A stretch of 35,261 nucleotides of DNA from NCBI GenBank assembly GCA_017542695.1, contig JAFXWT010000201.1:1-35261 (forward strand). The letters run 5' to 3'. Below are positions 7,746-13,197 of this stretch, in pieces. The stretch is from Clostridia bacterium. GTDB taxonomy: Bacteria; Bacillota_A; Clostridia; Oscillospirales; CAG-272. Made by a program: the position numbers and the translations under genes. The number at the start of each line of letters is the position of its first letter. The first letter of the stretch is position 1. Under the pieces are notes generated by a model. The model was not told where the DNA came from and made no database searches. It saw only the letters and a list, made by a program, of their open reading frames with translations.

Positions 7746-8249
7746 TTAATATGTACTTATGCTGAGATTTTCGTCATCGCGTCCTTTTTCAACGGACAAA
7801 ACCTTAACATAATAGCTGTATTTGTCGTTGACCTTGATAAGCACGCGATCGCCGACTTTTTTGCCCATTATCGCTTTGCCGAGCGGAGATTCTTTGCTTA
7901 TGTACCCTTCGAGCGAGTTCTGACGAAGCGTCGTCACAAGCACGATTTCCATCTCCTCCTCCGCGTCCTCGTCGTAAAGTTTTATCCTGTCAAAAAGTCC
8001 GATAACGCCGTCGGCGCTCTTCACGTCGACGATCTTCGCCGTGTCTATCATCATTTGCAGATAACGGATGCGGCTGTTGTTGCGTCCGAGCTCGCGCTTC
8101 GCGGCGCGATACTCGAAATTTTCGCTGAGGTCGCCGAGCTCGCGGGCGTGTTTCAGTTCCTCTTTGAGCTTCGGCATGAGTTCAAATTTACGGTAGTCGA
8201 TCTCCTCCTGCATTTTCTTTATATCGACTCTCGTCAGTTCGTCGTGCAT
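7746..8249 (-). CDS. greA: Transcription elongation factor GreA-like
   Basis: A 167-residue GreA/GreB-family factor, which rescues backtracked RNA polymerase by stimulating transcript cleavage. The N-terminal coiled coil carries the catalytic tip GDLSENFEY (about 39-47) with the conserved acidic residues. The C-terminal FKBP-like domain has SKESPLGKAIMGKKVGDRVLI. The ATG at 8249 lies just after the stop codon of ydjH (8253-8251), and the ribosome binding site GGAGG/AGGA is inside the end of ydjH, so translation is coupled. A longer in-frame ORF upstream merely reads the ydjH sequence out of frame. Placement of greA at the end of a ydjIGH operon is unusual. Confidence 0.9.
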   Translation of the reverse strand: MHDELTRVDIKKMQEEIDYRKFELMPKLKEELKHARELGDLSENFEYRAAKRELGRNNSRIRYLQMMIDTAKIVDVKSADGVIGLFDRIKLYDEDAEEEMEIVLVTTLRQNSLEGYISKESPLGKAIMGKKVGDRVLIKVNDKYSYYVKVLSVEKGRDDENLSISTY

Positions 8250-8250
8250 A

Positions 8251-9057
8251 TCAGATCCTGCCTCCGCCTCCGCTGTAACTGCGTCCGCCGCCCGACGTTC
8301 CGCCATAGCTGCGACCACCGCTTCCCGAATTGCTCTCTCGACGGACTTTCGTCGTGTGAGAGTAGAGGAAGATGTCGCGCGAAACGGTGATCGAGGACTT
8401 GTCGCCGATCATATATCCGAGCGCGCCCTTCTGCTTGACCGCCGTCGTCAGCTTTTTCTTTTCCTTTTTTGTCACAGATAAGCCGACGAAAAGACCGACG
8501 GCAAGCCCGATCACGATGCGTATAGCGACTTTACCGGGGTCCTTGGGCTCGCCCTTGAAGCCGCCGTCGCAAAATGAACGGCACTTGTTTGTGAAGTAGA
8601 TGGATGCATTGTAGAAATTCTCACCGCTGCCGTAATCTCTGCCACGTTTGAGATCGTACGTCATCTTGTCCATCAGCGCGGCGCGCGTGTCTTCGTTTCC
8701 GGCGAGTTTTTTGCCCTTGCCGAAGCCGATCATCGCCCAGTTTTCCTCGTCTTCGTACCCGAATTCTTCCGTGTTGAAAACGAAGATCACACCGTCGTCA
8801 AATTCACATTCCTCGTCGTAGATATCGGTGGTATATCTTTCGAGCGATTTGCCGCCTATGGTGTTCGTTATGACGTAGATAACGTCAAACGAATACTCCG
8901 ATTTGATTGCCTTGCACGTCGCTTCGATCTGTGCGATCTGAGACGACGACATTGTTCCCGTGTTGTCGATTACGTGGCGCTTTGCCGCCGACGCGCTGAC
9001 CGACACGAGCGACGCGAGCAGGATGACCGTGAATAATACAGATAATATCTTCTTCAT
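8251..9057 (-). CDS. ydjH: TPM-domain membrane protein, YdjH-like
   Basis: A 268-residue protein with a signal peptide (MKKILSVLFTVILLASL..VSASA). An extracytoplasmic TPM domain (formerly DUF477) follows: VIDNTGTMSSSQIAQIEATC, then the characteristic acidic stretch and GFGKGKKL. One transmembrane helix (RIVIGLAVGLFVGLSV, about 178-195) and a Gly/Ser-rich tail (GGRSYGGTSGGGRSYSGGGG) complete it. TPM proteins often act in membrane-protein quality control. Between a YdjG-like and a YdjI-like gene this corresponds to B. subtilis YdjH of the pspA-ydjGHI operon. The ATG at 9057 has GAGG 6 bases upstream; a GTG four codons earlier overlaps the preceding stop and is less likely. Confidence 0.85.
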   Translation of the reverse strand: MKKILSVLFTVILLASLVSVSASAAKRHVIDNTGTMSSSQIAQIEATCKAIKSEYSFDVIYVITNTIGGKSLERYTTDIYDEECEFDDGVIFVFNTEEFGYEDEENWAMIGFGKGKKLAGNEDTRAALMDKMTYDLKRGRDYGSGENFYNASIYFTNKCRSFCDGGFKGEPKDPGKVAIRIVIGLAVGLFVGLSVTKKEKKKLTTAVKQKGALGYMIGDKSSITVSRDIFLYSHTTKVRRESNSGSGGRSYGGTSGGGRSYSGGGGRI

Positions 9058-9065
9058 GGCGCACC

Positions 9066-10124
9066 TCACATAAGCAGGATGAGCAGCGCCGCGACGGGCA
9101 CCGCCACAGCCGCCGCGATCAGCAGCAACATACGCCAGAATTTGCCTTTGTCACACGGCAGATTGCCTATGAATTTGCCCGTCTGCCCGTTCATCGCAAA
9201 CGTGTAGATCTTGTCTTTCCACTTTGTGTTGAGCAGCCATACGGGAAGCAGCGCATATTTTGCCTTGCCGTTCTTTGTGCTGCACCCGGAGCTTGCCGTC
9301 GTGACTGTCGAATATCCCTCGACGCTTCCGCGCAGAAACATATTCATACTCGCTTTGACGCGCTCTCCCGCTCGCGGCCGGCTCGCCTTTTCGTCAACGT
9401 CGTACTTGTCGGCGAGATACCCCGTGAGGTATGCCGAGCCGAACGGGATGGCGTCGTCCATGTTGTATGGCTCTATCGCCTCCATCATCGCGTCGTCCAT
9501 CTTCGTCGAGCCGTCGACGGGCACCTTTTCAAATGAGCCGACGCCCTCGCGGTATACGTTGAAATAGTCCGTTCTTGTGTAGTTGTACGTCCTGTCGCTC
9601 CACGTGCGGACGCGCGTCGCTCTGAATGACGCGGACGCGCTCGCGTCGCAGTCGAAAAGCCAAAACGGGACGTATATACCCTGTATTTCATTGATTTTGT
9701 TTTCGTCCTTGAACGCGTTCGGCATCAGTTTTTTGTCTTTGTAGAAGTTGATGAGCCCCTTTTTCGCGTCCTCTTTGCTGAGCTTGAACGGTATCACGAT
9801 GTCGGGGCGGAGCACGCCCGACACGTTCCCCGACATGACGGTCGGGTTGTCGCAGTACGGGCATTTCGTCGCGATGGTGTTTTCGTCGCCGATTATCTCA
9901 CCGCCGCACGACGGGCAAGTGTATACAACGCCTTCGCCGAGATCCTCGCCATGATATTCCTCAAACTCAAATTCGTCTTTTTTCTCCTCGCTGTCGGCGC
10001 TGAGCTGCTCCATTGCAGCCGCTTCAAACTCATTTCCGCAGGAATCACAGACAAGGAGCTGTTTTGAACTGTCGAAGCGGAGCGGAGCGCCGCAGGCGGG
10101 ACATTTATAATTCAGTATATCCAT
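9066..10124 (-). CDS. ydjG: Zinc-ribbon membrane protein, YdjG-like
   Basis: A 352-residue protein. Two N-terminal TFIIB-like zinc ribbons (CPACGAPL..CDSCG and CPSCGGE..CPYCDNP) are followed by a soluble domain of about 200 residues with IPFKLSKEDAKKGLINFYKDK and YVPFWLFDCDA, common in bacterial zinc-ribbon membrane proteins. A single C-terminal transmembrane helix (MLLLIAAAVAVPVAALLILL) probably serves as tail anchor. It lies 32 bases downstream of the YdjI-like gene and is followed by the YdjH-like gene, mirroring the B. subtilis ydjGHI set, in which YdjG and YdjH form a membrane complex. GGAGG precedes the ATG at 10124 by only about 4 bases. Confidence 0.8.
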   Translation of the reverse strand: MDILNYKCPACGAPLRFDSSKQLLVCDSCGNEFEAAAMEQLSADSEEKKDEFEFEEYHGEDLGEGVVYTCPSCGGEIIGDENTIATKCPYCDNPTVMSGNVSGVLRPDIVIPFKLSKEDAKKGLINFYKDKKLMPNAFKDENKINEIQGIYVPFWLFDCDASASASFRATRVRTWSDRTYNYTRTDYFNVYREGVGSFEKVPVDGSTKMDDAMMEAIEPYNMDDAIPFGSAYLTGYLADKYDVDEKASRPRAGERVKASMNMFLRGSVEGYSTVTTASSGCSTKNGKAKYALLPVWLLNTKWKDKIYTFAMNGQTGKFIGNLPCDKGKFWRMLLLIAAAVAVPVAALLILLM

Positions 10125-10156
10125 ATTCCCTCCGAATGAAAATCAAGCCGGTCTGT

Positions 10157-11506
10157 TTATACCTTGTCGTTGTCGTCGAAGAGATCTCCGCATTCGGGGC
10201 AGAATTTCGGGGGATTGTGCGGGTCTTTCGGTTCCCATCCGCATTTGTCGCAACGATAAAGCGGGGCTGATGCGGGTTTCTTCGCGCCGCATTCAAGGCA
10301 GAATTTGCCCTTATTCATCGTGCCGCACGACGGGCATTTCCAGCCGTCGACGGTCTCGGGCTTCTTCGCGCCGCACTCGACGCAGAACTTGCCCGTGTTC
10401 TCAGCGCCGCAGGAGCACTTCCACGTTTCTTTCGCGGGTGCCGCGGGAGCGGGCTGCTGTGTCTGTTGCTGTTGCGCTTGCTGTTGCTGTTGAGCGCCGA
10501 CTGCATAAAGATTCTGAGCGTTGAAACCGCCGGCGTTTGCCGCCATGTTCATTCCGGCAAAGCCGAACATTGCGCCGCCCGCGCCCTGATTTTTCGCCGC
10601 GTCCTGCATGGCCTGCGCCTGAGCACCGACGAGGTGCGCCGCCGCCATGTTCGCGTTTCGGAACGTCGCGTTTCTTTGGAGCTCTTTTATCATCTTCTCG
10701 TCTTCTTCGCTCGCCTTAACAGACGAAACGCCGAACTGATGGATCGCAATGCCTCTTGCCTCGCCCCATCTTTTCGAGAGTACTTCGTTGAGCGCGTCGG
10801 ATATCTCCGTCGTGTGACCGGGGAGAGATGAGTATCTGATGCCCATTTCGGATATCTTCGCAAACGCCGGCTGGAGCGCAGTCAGAAGCTCACTCTTCAG
10901 CTGCGAGTCGAGATTTTCGCGGCCGTATGCCTCGGTGATGTTGCCGCATACGTTCTTGTAGAATATCATCGGGTCGATGAGCTTGTACGAATACTCGCCG
11001 AAGCACTTGATAGCGATATCTATATCGAGCCCGATGTTGTTGTCGACAACGCGGAACGGAACGGAGTTCGGCGTTCCGTATTTGTTGCCGATGATCTCTT
11101 TTGTGTTGAAATAGTACACACGCTGGTCTTTCGCCGTGTCGCCGCCGAACGTGAAACGCTTGCCGAGCGTCTTGAACGAGTTGAGCAGTCCTTTGCCGAA
11201 GCCGCCGTAGAAAACGCTCGGCTCCGTCGACGAATCGTAAACGAATTCGCCCGGCTCCGCGCAGAACTCGGCGATTTTTCCGTTGTCAACGATCATCATG
11301 CACTGCCCGTCCGCAACTGCGACTATCGAGCCGTTCGAGATGATGTTGTCGTCGCCCTTCGAGTTCGACGAACGCTTTGAATTGGTTCTCTTCTGTCCTC
11401 TGACGGCAAGTGTGTTCGCGTCGAGCGAATCACAGTAGAAAAATTCTCTCCACTGATCTGCAAGTACGCTTCCAGTAGCTCCCGCCAATGCTTTAATAAG
11501 TCCCAT
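10157..11506 (-). CDS. ydjI: SPFH-domain protein with three zinc ribbons, YdjI-like
   Basis: A 449-residue protein. The N-terminal ~300 residues are the SPFH/virion-core-like domain of the YdjI family (MGLIKALAGATGSVLADQW, then YYFNTKEIIGNKYGTP and QFGVSSVKASEEDEKMI). A Gln-rich linker (AQQQQQAQQQQTQQ) and three zinc ribbons follow (CSCGAE..CVECG, CPSCG..CLECG, CDKCG..CPECG). In B. subtilis YdjI is a flotillin-like partner recruited to the membrane by YdjG/YdjH in the PspA envelope-stress system. It is the first gene of the minus-strand operon ydjI-ydjG-ydjH-greA and has a consensus promoter. No pspA is present in the window. AGGAGG lies 6 bases before the ATG. Confidence 0.87.
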   Translation of the reverse strand: MGLIKALAGATGSVLADQWREFFYCDSLDANTLAVRGQKRTNSKRSSNSKGDDNIISNGSIVAVADGQCMMIVDNGKIAEFCAEPGEFVYDSSTEPSVFYGGFGKGLLNSFKTLGKRFTFGGDTAKDQRVYYFNTKEIIGNKYGTPNSVPFRVVDNNIGLDIDIAIKCFGEYSYKLIDPMIFYKNVCGNITEAYGRENLDSQLKSELLTALQPAFAKISEMGIRYSSLPGHTTEISDALNEVLSKRWGEARGIAIHQFGVSSVKASEEDEKMIKELQRNATFRNANMAAAHLVGAQAQAMQDAAKNQGAGGAMFGFAGMNMAANAGGFNAQNLYAVGAQQQQQAQQQQTQQPAPAAPAKETWKCSCGAENTGKFCVECGAKKPETVDGWKCPSCGTMNKGKFCLECGAKKPASAPLYRCDKCGWEPKDPHNPPKFCPECGDLFDDNDKV

Positions 11507-11549
11507 TGTGTTCCTCCTGAAAAATTATTTGCTTTTTAGAATTAACTGT

Positions 11550-11578
11550 ATTTTATCATAAGTATTACATGTTGTCAA
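11550..11578 (-). promoter_or_regulatory. Promoter of the ydjI-ydjG-ydjH-greA operon
   Basis: TTGACA (11578-11573) and TAAAAT (11555-11550) with 17-base spacing on the minus strand. This looks like a housekeeping sigma-A promoter; no ECF/sigma-W-like TGAAAC...CGTA pair is seen here. Confidence 0.8.
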
Positions 11579-11588
11579 GAGCGGCGGC

Positions 11589-11617
11589 AAAAAAGGCCCC
11601 CTTGTGTAAGGAAGCCC
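11589..11617 (-). terminator. Intrinsic terminator of the ZIP gene
   Basis: On the minus strand a GGCTTCCTT / AAGGGGGCC stem (two G-U pairs) is followed by TTTTTT, about 50 bases after the ZIP stop codon and just before the ydj promoter. Confidence 0.75.
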
Positions 11618-11669
11618 GCTTTGAGTATAGCGAAAATGCGGATGGATCGCTTTTTCAAAAACGATCTCA

Positions 11670-12452
11670 TTATCCCAGCGCCACGTCGAGCGCCATCATT
11701 ACCGTAAATCCGAGCGCGAACATCACGACGCCGACGTTGGAATGCTCGCCCGCCGACATTTCGGGGATCAGTTCCTCGACGACAACGTAGATCATCGCGC
11801 CCGCCGCAAACGAAAGAAGATACGGCATTGCGGGAACGAACAGTCCCGCAAACAGAACGGTCAGGATCGCGCCAATCGGCTCAACCGCTCCGGATAAAGC
11901 GCCGTCCAGAAACGCCCGCCCCTTTGTCTTGCCCTCGGCGTGTAGCGGCATCGAAATTATAGCGCCCTCGGGGAAATTCTGTATTGCAATGCCTATGGAA
12001 AGCGCCAGCGCTCCACCGGCCGTGATCTCTGCAGAGCCGGAAAGGAGTCCGGCAAACACCACGCCGACCGCCATCCCCTCGGGAATGTTGTGAAGCGTGA
12101 CCGCGAGCACCATCATTGTGGTCTTTTTCGCCTTGCTTTTCGGTCCCTCCGCCTGTTCGGCGTTCATATGTAAATGCGGGATGATCTTATCGAGCAGAAG
12201 CAGGAACAGGATACCGAGCCAGAAGCCGATAAAAGCAGGCAAAAATGCCCACCTGCCTCGGTCTGCGCATTGATTCATCGCGGGAATGAGCAAGCTCCAT
12301 ATCGACGCCGCAACCATCACTCCGCCCGCAAAACCCGTCAGCGCGCGCTGAACTCTGCGGCTCAGCTCCTTTTTCATAAAGAACACGCACGCCGAACCGA
12401 GCGCCGTTCCGATAAACGGGATCGTAATCCCGATGATCACGTTCTTCCACAT
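11670..12452 (-). CDS. ZIP-family metal transporter
   Basis: A 260-residue integral membrane protein of the ZIP family, which imports Zn2+ and often Fe2+ or Mn2+ into the cytoplasm. The TM4 metal motif HNIPEG (121-126) and TM5 motif QNFPEG (158-163) are intact, and the loop between TM3 and TM4 has HLHMNAE. About eight transmembrane segments are visible, the usual ZIP number. It is a single gene with its own promoter and terminator. GAGG lies 6 bases before the ATG. A palindrome at the transcription start suggests control by a metal-responsive repressor; which metal cannot be read from the sequence. Confidence 0.9.
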   Translation of the reverse strand: MWKNVIIGITIPFIGTALGSACVFFMKKELSRRVQRALTGFAGGVMVAASIWSLLIPAMNQCADRGRWAFLPAFIGFWLGILFLLLLDKIIPHLHMNAEQAEGPKSKAKKTTMMVLAVTLHNIPEGMAVGVVFAGLLSGSAEITAGGALALSIGIAIQNFPEGAIISMPLHAEGKTKGRAFLDGALSGAVEPIGAILTVLFAGLFVPAMPYLLSFAAGAMIYVVVEELIPEMSAGEHSNVGVVMFALGFTVMMALDVALG

Positions 12453-12493
12453 AAGACACCTCAGACTCTTTCGTTTATTGCTTTCACCATTCG

Positions 12494-12509
12494 GTTAGTT
12501 TTCGCTAAC
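12494..12509. promoter_or_regulatory. Palindromic operator at the ZIP transcription start
   Basis: GTTAG-TTTTCG-CTAAC, a 5-6-5 inverted repeat directly downstream of the -10 element, where a bound repressor would block initiation. TTAG/CTAA arms recall DtxR/MntR-type sites but the spacing differs from those I know, so the regulator is unassigned. Confidence 0.55.
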
Positions 12510-12510
12510 G

Positions 12511-12539
12511 ATAATATCATAAAAAAATGTATTTGTCAA
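12511..12539 (-). promoter_or_regulatory. Promoter of the ZIP gene
   Basis: TTGACA (12539-12534), 17-base spacer, TATTAT (12516-12511) on the minus strand. Confidence 0.8.
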
Positions 12540-12567
12540 TGAATTTCGATCGAAAATGAAACGGACA

Positions 12568-12741
12568 AGTTATATTGCCGCAATGGCGGCAGTTATATTG
12601 TCCCTGCGGGACAGTTATATTTTGCGGCGATGCCGCAAAGTGATATTATATTCGCCCCGAAACTGCGCGAAGCGCAATATCACTCGGCGCAAGCCGAATA
12701 TAACTGCAACGCAATATCACTCGCCGCAGGCGAATATAACT
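12568..12741. repeat. Nested-hairpin repeat built on AGTKATATT / AATATMACT units
   Basis: Four direct units in the left half (AGTTATATT at 12568, 12591, 12613 and AGTGATATT at 12639) face four inverted units in the right half (AATATCACT at 12676, AATATAACT at 12697, AATATCACT at 12713, AATATAACT at 12733). Small GC-rich hairpins fill the gaps: GCCGC/GCGGC, GTCCC/GGGAC, TTGCGGC/GCCGCAA, CGGC/GCCG and CGCC/GGCG. It has no coding potential and looks like a MITE- or REP-like intergenic element. Confidence 0.75.
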
Positions 12742-12783
12742 GAAAGAAACCTGATTTGTCAGAGACAAATCAGGTTTCTTTCA
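12741..12783. repeat. Perfect 20-bp stem hairpin
   Basis: A perfect inverted repeat (12741-12760 with 12764-12783) with a 3-base loop joins the nested-hairpin element to the partial tRNA-Ser copy. It could act as a transcription terminator for the minus strand but lacks a long T-run. Confidence 0.7.
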
Positions 12784-12804
12784 TGGCGGAAAGACGGGGA
12801 TTCG
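12779..12804 (-). repeat. Partial copy of the tRNA-Ser 3' end
   Basis: These 26 bases are identical to 12924-12949, which cover the last 21 bases of the tRNA-Ser gene (T-arm 3' half, acceptor, CCA) plus 5 downstream bases. Same orientation, 145 bp apart. Between them (12805-12923) are two further hairpins and no gene. It resembles an attachment-site duplication or a decayed tandem duplication. Confidence 0.7.
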
Positions 12805-12888
12805 CTTTTCTGCGGAAAAGCCACGGCGGTTGAAACGACCGTTCAGGTCGTTTCCAAGAGCCGCCTTTCGAATCCACGTCATAGCATC

Positions 12889-12926
12889 AAAAAATGATGC
12901 GAGACAAAAATGCCTCGCATCATTTT
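12889..12926 (-). terminator. Terminator of tRNA-Ser
   Basis: On the minus strand a 13-bp stem (AAAATGATGCGAG / CTCGCATCATTTT) with a 10-base loop is followed by a run of six T, starting 3 bases after the tRNA CCA end. Confidence 0.8.
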
Positions 12927-12928
12927 CA

Positions 12929-13020
12929 TGGCGGAAAGACGGGGATTCGAACCCCGGAACGGGTATTAGCCGTTACACGATTTCCAGTCGTGCGCCTTAG
13001 ACCAGCTCAGCCATCTTTCC
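12929..13020 (-). tRNA. tRNA-Ser (anticodon GGA)
   Basis: A 92-nt gene including an encoded CCA. The acceptor GGAAAGA pairs with TCTTTCC, the D-arm reads GCTGAGCTGGTCTAAGGC, and the anticodon loop CTGGAAA closes a CACGA/TCGTG stem, giving anticodon GGA. A class II variable arm and the T-loop GGTTCGAATCC follow. The long variable arm confirms Ser. It decodes UCC/UCU. Confidence 0.96.
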
Positions 13021-13043
13021 GTATAGCTTTAACCCGCTGTGCT

Positions 13044-13072
13044 AGTATAACACAAATGCCCTGTCAAGTCAA
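13044..13072 (-). promoter_or_regulatory. Promoter of tRNA-Ser
   Basis: TTGACT (13072-13067), 17 bases, TATACT (13049-13044) on the minus strand. A second TTGACA overlaps at a non-functional 12-base spacing. Confidence 0.8.
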
Positions 13073-13135
13073 GAGAAAAATTGATTTTTCCCTCGCAATT
13101 TTTTTCATTGTTTACATTTTGTTCAAGTTTTTTTA

Positions 13136-13164
13136 TTGAAAAATAAAAAAGAATTGCTTATAAT
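13136..13164 (+). promoter_or_regulatory. Promoter of the ABC exporter
   Basis: TTGAAA (13136-13141), 17-base spacer, TATAAT (13159-13164). Start codon at 13198, so the leader is about 27 nt. Confidence 0.75.
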
Positions 13165-13197
13165 GTTAAGTACAAAATAAAAATTTTCAGAGGAATT

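Noticed and set aside
12568..12741. CRISPR array
   Set aside because: Repeat units of 9 bp in both orientations, spacers are hairpins, no cas genes.
12894..13139. 81-codon frame across the tRNA-Ser gene
   Set aside because: Runs through tRNA, terminator and promoter on the opposite strand.
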